Source: Metaphire vulgaris
Taxonomy: Eukaryota; Annelida; Clitellata; Crassiclitellata; Megascolecidae
Reading direction: 5' to 3'
Assembly: GCA_018105865.1 (NCBI GenBank)
Contig: CM030832.1
Coordinates: 24,419,908-24,483,907 of the forward strand
DNA: 64,000 nucleotides
The notes under the pieces were generated by a model that saw nothing but the letters and a program-made list of their open reading frames with translations, was not told the origin of the DNA and did no database searches. How positions within the stretch are numbered: position 1 is the first letter of the stretch; every line of letters starts with the position of its first letter. This document shows, piece by piece, positions 22,901 to 30,597 of the stretch. The position numbers and the translations under genes were made by a program.

Positions 22901-23178
22901 ATTTTACTGGTTGCGTCCACCCAGATTATCCCGGAGCAGGAAATATAGCATGGATTGGCGGACAGACTAAAGATCCTAATCGGTGCGGCACTCCTTTTGT
23001 CTGGAAACCAGTGGGGAGAAAAGAGACACCTTTCACCTACACCCTATGGTATACCGGAATGCCTAACTGCTATCAAAATGCCGAGAACTGCGTTGCCATT
23101 GCGACTTCACCGGAATTTAACTATCGATGGGACGACAATAATTGCGTGAAGGCGTATTGCTCGGTCTGCGAATTCTAA
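10936..23178 (+). CDS. Secreted single-domain C-type lectin (gene A), four exons
   Basis: I assemble exons 10936-10990, 11358-11396, 21095-21280 and 22892-23178. All introns are phase 1 and GT-AG, and the total is 567 bases, 189 codons with stop. The product has a hydrophobic signal peptide, a 13-residue acidic linker (Glu/Ser/Lys-rich), and one C-type lectin domain. The domain starts ECPTGF, has QCLYL and EWS-like DWSNAREAC, then IAWIGG, WYTGMPNC (EPN-like position reads MPN), ENCVAI, RWDDNNC (WND-like) and ends AYCSVCEF. Canonical calcium/sugar motifs are altered, so calcium-dependent mannose or galactose binding is not assured. Intron 3 (9.7 kb) is full of transposons. Transcript evidence is lacking. 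Confidence 0.8.
11358..11396 (+). CDS. Lectin A exon 2 (acidic mini-exon)
   Basis: A 39-base exon between TAATCAG and GTGAAT, phase 1 on both sides. It encodes a run of Glu, Ser, Ala and Lys. The exon is supported only by splice signals and phase, so it is less certain than its neighbours; skipping it keeps the frame. Confidence 0.55.
11397..12098. other. Intron sequence of lectin A, no recognised content
   Basis: AT-rich intronic DNA between the mini-exon and the first transposon remnant. I find no coding homology, element ends or RNA gene. Confidence 0.5.
12276..12351. repeat. Near-perfect palindrome inside larger hairpin
   Basis: 12288-12319 is a 32-base inverted repeat centred on TATTAATA with one mismatched pair. 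It is flanked by a second inverted pair, CTGGTGGGCA and TTGCCCACCAG, so the whole could form a long hairpin. It lies next to the piggyBac remnant and may be part of that element or of a small foldback element. Confidence 0.7.
12410..12700 (-). pseudogene. piggyBac-like transposase remnant
   Basis: The minus-strand frame contains AIDLMAQNAWLLYRR followed by LLGFRRYMVRLYM. This matches the piggyBac transposase segment that reads approximately D-L-x-x-x-N-[AS]-W-L-L-Y-R-R followed by a LxFRR helix near the end of the catalytic domain. The preceding part (YWMHLAY) fits the K-W-Y-x-R region in degraded form. Only a short fragment survives. I did not find matching TTAA-flanked ends. Confidence 0.65.
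12846..14504 (-). pseudogene. LINE reverse transcriptase (broken)
   Basis: The longest clean piece (13892-12846) runs from the thumb side of AFDCVDH through FYADDTQ to the C-terminal LDYCNSLL and LPVHKRISYKLL region. The upstream piece (14504-14058) holds the first RT blocks. A one-base shift near 13885, within the AFDCVDHAIL block, separates them. The catalytic YADD is intact. Confidence 0.88.
14713..15921 (-). pseudogene. LINE AP-endonuclease domain (broken)
   Basis: Two frames (15921-15436 and 15330-14713) hold the endonuclease blocks VGWLNVRSLTNK, FAVSETWH, a YRPGS loop, GGDFNIHM (the GDFN catalytic block) and SDHACI (the SDH block). A frameshift or stop near 15430 splits them. Confidence 0.85.
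15961..16330. other. Intronic stretch between LINE and Ginger1-type element
   Basis: Probably includes the 5' end of the LINE (to about 16060) and then unassigned intron DNA. Nothing else was recognised. Confidence 0.4.
16590..16860. repeat. Subterminal tandem repeats of Ginger1-type element
   Basis: Roughly 90-base units containing ATAATATAAGGATTTGTTAA, then GACAGTATTTATGCAAGTG and GTAGTAAAATGTATAAAAAC occur two to three times. Related units in inverse orientation occur at about 48540-48735 in the full element, so they belong to the transposon family. Confidence 0.75.
16982..19351 (-). mobile_element. CACTG-type DNA transposon, copy 2, nested in Ginger1-type element
   Basis: Ends are CACTGTTCAACA (16982) and its inverse TGTTGAACAGTG (ending 19351). 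They are flanked by a perfect 3-base CTA duplication (16979-16981 and 19352-19354). The interior carries a broken FCYICG-family protein on the minus strand. The short perfect inverted ends and the clean target duplication give the best boundary evidence for this family in the window. Confidence 0.85.
17318..19007 (-). pseudogene. FCYICG-family transposon protein, copy 2
   Basis: From 19007 downward: MPRTC start, FCYICGEITF (frame shifted relative to the Met), GCKIGDQDKSWAP, then VSNCYFCM, a Pro/Ser-rich spacer, LITQMELSDLIRDLDLPKN, FYRHREKDLIQFFVQEG, DWRLFVDASKSSLKAVLLHNG, ICGDLEVIAILLGLQGGYTKYCCF, LPPLHIKLGLMKK, GPQIRELI, NFLGN and VSDEHGDCFHQDIAGMERRYQGKWSPS. Several frameshifts break it. 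The block order equals copy 1, including the candidate D-D-E residues (FVDAS, CGDLE, SDEHG). Confidence 0.78.
20085..20850. mobile_element. MITE with long inverted repeats (Tc1/mariner type)
   Basis: Terminal inverted repeats of about 185 bases start CAGGGTGTCTACGAAAAAAA on both sides and are flanked by TA (20083-20084 and 20851-20852). The interior has no transposase. TA duplication and CAGGGTG ends suggest a Tc1/mariner-derived non-autonomous element. The interior contains three to four TTAGGG units at about 20558-20580. Confidence 0.85.
20556..20580 (+). repeat. Interstitial TTAGGG repeats inside the MITE
   Basis: About three and a half units of GGTTAGGGTTAGGG. This is the telomere-type hexamer of most animals outside arthropods and nematodes, but here a short internal tract in a MITE, not a chromosome end. 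Confidence 0.8.
20853..21040 (+). pseudogene. RTE/CR1-like reverse transcriptase fragment
   Basis: The short frame contains HMIRRIVEKYCDQNKKM, then FQNFIDFKQAFWQ and HYGIPEKVVKLIKL. This is the RT segment usually reading LRxIxEKxxExNxxLxxxFIDFxKAFD followed by YGIPxKxIxLIK. The Asp after KAF is changed to Trp. It is a small piece lying directly against the TA-flanked MITE, which may have inserted into the retroelement. Confidence 0.65.
21095..21280 (+). CDS. Lectin A exon 3 (N-terminal half of CTLD)
   Basis: Acceptor TTTGTAG, donor A|GTAAGC, phase 1 both sides, 186 bases. It encodes the first CTLD half with QCLYLNLELKDWSNAREAC and a helix leading to YMQQQFT. The paralogous exon of lectin B at 41059-41244 has exactly the same length and donor site. 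Confidence 0.88.
21281..22891. other. Intron 3-4 of lectin A with LINE pieces
   Basis: A frame at about 22018-22160 contains NRFQGLEGNEDRDTILENFK, resembling the spacer between endonuclease and RT of RTE-type LINEs, and 22446-22520 continues in similar style (YFNKKIKEECMKATE). A GATTGATTGATT tract ends near 22446. At about 22516-22740 lies a LINE 3'-end-like sequence in minus orientation, containing TATAGCGCCACTACCATAGT and ATCAATCAATCAG. All are decayed. Confidence 0.5.
22892..23178 (+). CDS. Lectin A exon 4 (C-terminal half of CTLD)
   Basis: The acceptor is GCTTTTCAG; entry is phase 1. It encodes FTGCVHPD, NIAWIGGQT, WYTGMPNCYQNAENCVAIA, YRWDDNNC and a terminal YCSVCEF stop. Five or more cysteines match CTLD disulphide positions. 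The corresponding lectin B exon (37543-37826) differs by only 3 bases in length. Confidence 0.9.
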
Positions 23179-23605
23179 CGAAAGTCTAATGAAAACATTG
23201 CGTTTAAGTTTCAACTAAACAGGACAACCGCACGTCTAACTATTATAAAAATTTAGATTGAGATTGTAGAGGGCTCGCCCCGTAATGTTGTAAATTAAAA
23301 TAAGATTGCATCAGATTTTCATAGTTTTAATTCTCGAAAATAGTTTCAACAGCCAAATCTTAACCGGAAGATAATTACGCCCACTGCGCATGCACCAAAT
23401 TCACACCAATAAGTAAGTAAATAATGTTTGGAAGAGGATCACGTAACAAGATGTATTTGAATTACACATTATGAGTAAAAATAGTAACCAAATCAAACCA
23501 AGTTTTCTTCCTATGATGAATCATAGGTGTTCAAATTTATTGGCAAAACATTCAAAAACGTCATTTATTCGACATTGTGATAATAATTATTAGGTCTACT
23601 TGTGG

Positions 23606-23906
23606 CAGAGCCATAGCTAGGGCATTCGGCGCCCGGGGCAAGATTTCAAATTTTGCGCCCCTAAATTTCGGTGATGACCTTTTCTGTTACTCACCCAAGT
23701 TTTCAAGTTTTCTCTTATCCTTGTAAAAGTCTCTGAATTTCGGTGGATGGCCTTTTTTGCTTATCTGAGTTTTTCCTCAAGAGAAACAGAGAAACATGAA
23801 ACACGTTGTGGTAACGAGAAATTTGTTTGGAATTAGAATACTAAATGCGCCCCCCACGGACGGCGCCCGGGGCGGCTTGCCCTCTGGCCTCCTAGTTATG
23901 GCTCTG
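23606..23906. mobile_element. hAT-like MITE
   Basis: Ends are CAGAGCCATAGCTAGGG and, inverted, CAGAGCCATAACTAGGAGG. Flanks ACTTGTGG and ACTTATGA agree at six of eight positions, as an aged 8-base duplication. No coding content. Confidence 0.65.
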
Positions 23907-24136
23907 ACTTATGAATGAGAATGTCAAAACTACGTCAACTCTCATTAACTGTAGAGCGACTTCAGCAAGGACACGAGCGAAGGTCTTCCATATTTTGCTT
24001 GAAATCGCGAAGCAGAAGTCTAATGAAAACAACGTTCGAAAGGCGAATGTTCTTTGTTCTGATATATACATTGAGAACATTTTGAAAATCGGTTCACATT
24101 TGTCAAAATTATGGGCAAATACACACAAACACACGC

Positions 24137-24178
<42 letters not shown>

Positions 24179-24486
24179 TAAATTACCCTCAAAGCATTCG
24201 ACGCAGAGAGGAACTGCTAGTTATCGGTTTATGAGCATAGAATCTTATTTTATTAAGGATTATCAAACTTATCTATCAGTGAATAGCGCATTACAAAACA
24301 GTGTCGACGTAACAGCGCAAATAAAATAAAGACAGGTAATAGTGTAGGCTACCTTGACAGTTCTCAGAATGTGTACGTCCACACAGTGTGAAAGAAATTG
24401 TGGCGAAATTATAAAAATGATCGCTAATAAAAGTAAAAACTAACAATAATTAGAATCCTATATGAAAGCTAGTCTTATCTAATAAT
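23907..24486. other. Unassigned, with (TA)n microsatellite
   Basis: Contains a (TA)n tract at 24139-24174 and otherwise AT-rich DNA without recognised genes. Confidence 0.5.
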
Positions 24487-24971
24487 TTTTTTTTGTCCAT
24501 TAAGTTTACCAGTCACGCTACACGGCAGATGTTGAATGACATCGCAGCCATAGGCAACCAAACTTTATAATCGGCAGAGCTTCACGCAGCGTCTTCATTG
24601 GCTGATTGACCCCGTCAGGGAACGTCCTACTTGGCTGCACGTTGTACGGCACTACCGAGGGCGCATCCCCCATGTGGGACTGTAGGTCAAACTGAGGAGC
24701 GTAACCCCAGCGACATTGCCGCGGGGCTCAAGCGCTTAAGAGATCAGAGTAGAAGAAGGACCAGAGCCTTTGATTAAAGCGATTTCCCAGTCTTAAAGCT
24801 AGGACAAACAGATACGTGCCTTAAGCGGAAAGACCCCGTGTGACGGATCGGAAAGAGAGCCATCCTGAGTGTAAAGAGCCCTATGGGCCATAGGCTCGGT
24901 TCGCCACAAACTGACCTTAGCTCCAGTTTGTATTATATTGTATTGTATGATATTGTATTGTACGGTAATAA
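24487..24971 (+). repeat. Dispersed repeat, second copy of the 4030-4945 family
   Basis: Shares TTTGTCCATTAAGTTT, the ACGGCAGATGTTGAATGAC region and a TTGCACGTTGTACGGCAC-like core with the minus-strand repeat at 4770-4945. It has a shorter GC-rich middle (CCCATGTGGGACTGTAGG). The tail is (TATTG)n followed by AATAAACTTTAT, as at the 3' end of retroelements. Class uncertain. Confidence 0.6.
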
Positions 24972-25319
24972 ACTTTATCTACAACATTTAAGTCCGTTAT
25001 TTAGATTACGAGGAATTCGTAAGTTGCATAAACTGGTATACTAGGTTCTCATCACGCAGATAGTCTAAGATGGCAGGCGATAATTTACTCATAACTGGTC
25101 AATAGGTTTATTTAAATCACAATAAGAAGAATTGTAGAAACTTAGTGACAGATCTTTGGGAACTCAAAAAGCAGACTAAGTGGTCACGCAGACAAACTCC
25201 AGAGATGTGTGAAAGACTTTTCGTAGTCCGAACGAAAAGAGCCTCATCCAAAACTAAGCTTTGGGTGAAGACTCTTCGATGCAAATGCAGTTTTACTGCT
25301 ACTGACAAATTGACAATCC

Positions 25320-26205
25320 TAAACTAGTTTTGGCTCCTGACACCACAATAATCCCTGTTCCAACTGCTAGAAATCTAGGATTCAAATTTGATTCTTTTCT
25401 AAACTTCGAATCACAAATCTCCCAACTATCAAAAGCCTGCTATGTTCATATTCGTGACCTTCGCCGCCTACGTCCTTGCCTAGATACTAAAACTGCCTCC
25501 ACAATTGCCACCTCAATAGTCCACTCCAAATTAGATTATTGTAACTCCCTCTACTATAACCTTCCCAAAGCCTTTATCAACAAATTGCAATCAATACAAA
25601 ATGCACTTGCTCGTGCTGTTACTAAGTCACCTAAATTCTCCCATATTTCACCCATACTAAAATCATTACATTGGCTTAAAATAACTGAACGTATCCAATA
25701 TAAGATAATAACACTTACACATAGCTCACTTCAGTCATCAAAACCTGTCTACCTTAGATCACTATTAACCCCTCAGCCTCCTCGACTCACACGTTCATCA
25801 TCTTACCTCACTCTGTCACGCCTACTCAATCAGTCATCCCTGAAAATTTGCAACCGTGCCTTCTCATACGCCTCACCTGAACTTTGGAACTCGATCCCAG
25901 CTTCCCTCCGCAGTCTTGGACACTTTCAAACAATAAAATCTGATTCCTCATTTCCTATCATTCCCGCATTATCTCCTCAAGTCTTCAGGTCTAAGGTTAA
26001 ATCATTCCTTTTTCTAAAATCATATCCTCCATAGCTGTAACAACCTAGCCTCACTGCCCTTTGGACGTTGACTATTGCCTGGCTATTAACATACCTTCTC
26101 CATAGCTATTTGAAGAGAGGCTGAGCGCCTAAGAATAAGAAGCTACTGTTGTGCTGCCTCCAAGGCGCTATAGAAATCCACGAGATTTTACTTTACTTTG
26201 CTTAC
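25320..26205 (+). mobile_element. 3' part of a CR1/L2-like LINE
   Basis: A 5'-truncated element. The open frame 25330-26034 encodes the C-terminal RT/post-RT region with ARNLGFKFDSFLNFESQIS, LRRLRPCL, SKLDYCNSLYYNLP, QNALARAVT, LHWLKITERIQYK and a final RAFSYASPELWNSIPASLR, all standard in CR1/L2-type LINEs. The 3' part after the stop has the usual CAAGGCGCTATAGAAAT signature before an ACTTTACTTTGCTT end. Confidence 0.88.
25330..26034 (+). pseudogene. LINE RT C-terminal region (5' truncated)
   Basis: Open for 234 codons but lacks the catalytic YADD part, so it cannot function. The frame itself is unbroken, suggesting a rather recent insertion compared with other LINE debris in the window. 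Confidence 0.85.
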
Positions 26206-26292
26206 TTACTGCTTTCTGTCGTTATGTGTATCCGTTGCTAGTGTTGATATTGATAGTGGCTGTCCATGACATTTAATGTTTGCTGTAGGTGT

Positions 26293-26381
26293 CCCGCGAT
26301 AGCTCAGTTGGTAGAGCGGAGGACTGTAATCGGTGTAAAGCTGTGATTCTTAGGTCTATGGTTCAAATCCGCCTTGCGTAA
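26293..26381 (+). pseudogene. tRNA-Tyr (GTA)-like sequence with intron, decayed
   Basis: The segment has GATAGCTCAGTTGGTAGAGCGG (D arm, A box), GGACTGTAA (anticodon GTA at 26326-26328), then about 16 extra bases, then TTCTTAGGTC and GGTTCAAATCC (T loop, B box). Eukaryotic tRNA-Tyr genes carry an intron directly after position 37, exactly where the extra bases sit. The acceptor stem (CCCGCGA against TTGCGTA) and T stem have mismatches, so this is probably a pseudogene or a retained tRNA-derived promoter rather than a working gene. Confidence 0.7.
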
Positions 26382-26846
26382 ATCTGAGGCTTATTCTTTT
26401 CTTGTATCACCGATACTGAATACAAGCAATGGCGAACCAAGGAGAACGGAGGAGGCGGTCCGCCCCGGGCAGCACTTTTTCGGGGGCGGTTTTTTTGGTC
26501 AGGGCTCTGAGGTCTCTGACGACGGTAGGAAGGTGGACAGTGGTGCCCTGAAGTGCCAGGTTGCAGTCGGTGTTGGGCAGCTTAAGCATGTTGGCACGTG
26601 AGCCAAACTATGCAAGCTCCGTCTTGGAAGCATGGAGTTGCAATCGTCGCGAGGAACACCACTCTTGAACCTCGGTGATGTATTTTCATAGACGACTAAG
26701 AGCAACACCGACATCTTTAACGACAACATGGTCGTAGATATGTTTTCACCAACAAATATATGATGACGATGGTCATGGCGTTGAAAAAATGAGGCCAAAG
26801 TCTTCCGTGTTTGTGATGAAGGCAATCGGTCCCATTGAATGATTTG
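26382..26846. other. Unassigned, with MITE-like fragment
   Basis: About 26427-26500 contains CAATGGCGAACCAAGG and GGCGGTCCGCCCCGGGCAG, which look like one end of a hAT-type MITE. The rest up to 26846 is not recognised. Confidence 0.35.
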
Positions 26847-27746
26847 GCAACACGTTAGAACCGAGGACTGAAAAGAAATGGCTGCTAGCTATACACTGTA
26901 CAATTAGAAGGTACGACGTATGTTCTTTGAGAAACTATAATTGTATTTTCGCTAGTATTTTGTGAGTTAAATATTTAAAACAGATAATCACATATTAAAA
27001 TGATATACACCAATGGCCAAAATTACGGGCACACCTTCAACTTTTACCGTCTCGATTATACTGGGCCTGAAGGCAGGGCGCGATTTGTAGGGGGAGGGGG
27101 AATCTTCCCTCCTACTGCCCAACTGCACCCCCCTACTGCTACATCCCTCACTACTACACCCCCACTGCTACATTTCCCAACAGCTACATCGTCCCCAAGC
27201 TCGACATATCCCCCCACTGCTCCAGGACACAAATCGCACCCTGCCTGAAGGCATAACTTAACTCAGCTTATTCTACGTCAGTCTAGGAAGGCGAGTGACA
27301 TTAGCAGAAAAGTGCAGATTTGGGCTCTTTATCTACAATTAGCGCGGTAGATTTTGGACCTACAGTAGTTGGTCATAATGGTCATTTGCAGGATATGATG
27401 TTCTGCATATTGTGAGTCAACTCTTGGGCGATCGAAGGCCACAGATCGGAAAGTTTCTTATTCCTACGACGTGAACTTTCATCTGGGTAATTAACTTCAA
27501 TTTAGAGAAAGACTCTAGCTTTGCATTGAGGCCTATAGCCCAAGTTTAAGTACTGTAACACGAGCCCATTGTTTTAGTGCAAATATTGTGATCGAACAAA
27601 GAAAGACACATTCATTGTCAGCGCTTTCTTGCAACACGTTAGAACCGAGGACTGAAAAGAAATGGCTGCTAGCTATACACTGTACAATTAGAAGGTACGA
27701 CGTATGTTATTTGAGAAACTATGATTGTATTTTCGCTAATATTTTT
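26847..27746 (+). repeat. Near-identical 115-base direct repeats
   Basis: 26847-26961 is repeated at 27631-27746 with only a few differences; both begin CAACACGTTAGAACCGAGGA and include ACGACGTATGTT. Sequence between them contains a C-rich stretch (27105-27240) and unassigned DNA. They may be the ends of a small LTR-like element or a local duplication; no TG...CA termini are seen. Confidence 0.7.
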
Positions 27747-28242
27747 GAGAGTTCATACGGTACTGCATTCATATGAGAAATCTATCTATAGAGCTTCGAA
27801 TACAAGCTTCTATGAATGAAATATCATTAGGCCGTACCCTTTTTCTCCACCTAAACCAAGTTATGTCGCTCTCACTGTGGTCTTTAACGCATCAAACAGC
27901 CTACTAAGTCAGAGAAACTTAGTCATGTTACCTCACCCAAGTAGGCTAGACAGCGAATATTAGACACGTCATTGACAACACTTTCTTGTAACACGGCAAA
28001 GAAGGATAAACTCTCGTCGCTAAAATTTAAAGAAATCATGCAAAACTACTGTACATGTACATGGAAACTATCATTGAAGCTTCAGCTGAAAGTTTCCATG
28101 AATGAAATTATGTTCTTGTTTCTCTTTCTAAACCAAGTTACATTGTTCTCATAGTGGTCTGTAACGAATCTAAGACCCTACTAACCCACACAAACTTAGT
28201 CATATTGTGACGAACCGGACCCTAGGACTATCGACACTAGTC

Positions 28243-28298
<56 letters not shown>
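27747..28298. repeat. Diverged tandem duplication and (CT)n microsatellite
   Basis: About 27775-27935 and 28075-28206 share CTTCNATGAATGAAAT, CTAAACCAAGTTA, TAGTGGTCT-like and AAACTTAGTCAT words in the same order, so this is an old local duplication. It is followed by a (CT)n tract at 28245-28298. Confidence 0.55.
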
Positions 28299-28300
<2 letters not shown>

Positions 28301-28886
28301 AACGACCTGGCACGTCTTGCTACACGGGGTTTATCCGCTTTATAAGGCGTTCATGTGTTCGACCTAGCTTTTTGGTATAGGTTTTTCTTAAGGGTGGAGG
28401 AATTGTTTTCTTTCTTCAGGCCTCTCACTTGTTGTCTACTATTTTGTTCTAATTCGTGAGTCTTTACAGGTAATACTGTACCTCAACTCTAGTTCCTGTA
28501 TTAACTCAGGTACTACCTTCTCGTATACACTTATATCAGGTACTAACTCTATCCCAGGTACAACCTCTCCTAAGAACAACCTCAAACATTACCTCTATCT
28601 AAGAACTAACTCAGGTATTACCTCTATCTCAGCTACTACCTCAACTCTCCTCGTGTATTACGATTTATCTCTGGACACACGCTGACCCTCAGCTCACCGG
28701 CCCTATTGCATTACACAGGCCTCCTTTTATGAGAAATTAGTATTCCAATGAAAGGTGTGCTTGTATCTCATTAATGCCTGGTGCCATCTAACGACTATCG
28801 AGGACCTAGACTAGACGGACTTTCTAAACTAATAATCTACTATCTTTATAGAGATCGGACCTCAGCCTCTATTATTATTATTATTA

Positions 28887-28960
<74 letters not shown>

Positions 28961-30540
28961 CTCGGGGCTCACTAGCTTATCAATTTCGTTACAATATTAT
29001 TACATATTGAACTGCATTTCACGATCTAATCTATTCTTTCCGCTTTTTGTATTCGTTTCCAAAAAGGCAAACATCGTTTTAAAGTTCTGTATTTTTTTAC
29101 TTCTTTTCTAAGGTAAAATCATCACAAACGTAGATTGAATTCTACAGTAAAGCAAATTAAGGTTGATTTGTTCTCACCAACCAAACATCCTAGTGCGACA
29201 TACTTTGGAAAGTGATATTTTCAGAATATTATAAACATTACATCTTATAGATCTTTCTATTGCTCTCAGTTGGGACAAGGCGCGCCAATTTTGTTGTTTA
29301 TTCCATTAAATTCTTTTGTAAGGCATCTTTTAGAGTCATATTAAAATGGTAAGCAACTGAAAAATATGCATTCTGAACCAATTGAACAAGACCTTAAAAT
29401 AGCTCCAACATAACAAATCTAATACAATACAGTATTATCTAATAATAACTATAACTTTTGACTACACGGTCATGTATTCCGTCTAGAGTCACGGAACCAT
29501 TAAAAGTTGTGAAAGAATGTTCTTGCTGTTCTTCGAAGCTGTTAGAAACTTAGGCATGCATTTGTGTTGAATGAGTGAGTAATTCTAATGGGGAATTCCA
29601 TAGTCTAAACTAAGATAAAGCACTGGAGTGGTCTTGAGGCAAGAAAGAGGAAGTAGCTGAAAATAATTATTGTATCGCTACTACTGTAAATCTGGGAATT
29701 TCCAGCCTGTCAAGAGGCTTCTGCGACAGCGCCTAGTGTGCCAAAAAAGACAGTGATAAATTACGACGGAGTGAGGCGATTGACCACTTTGTTATTGTTC
29801 TGCATCGACATCAATTAAATATATTGACGTATCTTCTCATTATTCGTGGAGCTAAAATAGAGTAACATGGTGAGAATGTAATTGTGACATTATCGTCTGT
29901 TCACAAGTAACTTTAAATAGTACAGTAGGTAAAAGTTGCGACATCATTTAGTGATCTTGCATTCAGACAATTGTACCTTCAGAGCCATATGCTGAAGTGC
30001 CACAAATCAAAGCACTAGGTTTGCTAATGACAACTGCTAAAGTAGAATTCCTACTTTGTCATTATGTTCTAATTCAAATCGACACTTGAACACAAATTTC
30101 TGTAGTGTCTCAGACACAAAACATGCAGCAGTTATCGAAAAAGGTATGTCTGTGCATATGTGTCTGCGTGTGTGTGCAATGTGCATGTATGGGCACGGAT
30201 TATTGCAGTATTGAGAATCTAGTGTGCAGTAGCGAACCAGTTGTTAAGAAATGACCTTACAGAAGCTGCATCCAGCTATTATCGTTTAGCTATTTGAGTC
30301 CTTGCTATATATTGCTAAATCCGTATTGTTTGTATCTGTATTGTGTTTTGCTGAATTACCTACAAATTACCTACTCCCGTTCTCCGATGGATTAAAAATT
30401 GTTGCAGGATTTGTAATTATTCCAACTGTGATCTTAACTCATATTCTGTGTTTTAAAATATTCGTTTTATTACATTAACATTTCCATGTTCTTATATTTT
30501 AACTCAGCTAAACGATTGAAGAATTCTGACTGAGATAAAA
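28299..30540. other. Unassigned intergenic DNA with (TTA)n microsatellite
   Basis: (TTA)n occupies 28868-28957. The region 28430-28660 is built of loosely repeated phrases such as CAGGTACTAC and TAACTCAGGTA. No gene was recognised from 28960 to 30540, which ends in the upstream region of the second cGLR-like gene. Confidence 0.45.
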
Positions 30541-30567
30541 ATGTCGAAAATGAATGTGTTTCTTTTT

Positions 30568-30569
30568 AG
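30568..30569 (+). promoter_or_regulatory. Candidate 3' splice site before cGLR copy 2
   Basis: TTTCTTTTTAG ends here, 28 bases before the conserved start codon. A T-rich AG at the same place precedes the other two copies. It suggests an upstream non-coding exon. Confidence 0.5.
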
Positions 30570-30597
30570 ATTATTAGAAATTCAATATATCAGGCAA

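Noticed and set aside
28430..28660. CRISPR-like array of spaced short repeats
   Set aside because: Phrases such as CAGGTACTAC recur irregularly with no constant repeat or spacer length, and the DNA is eukaryotic.
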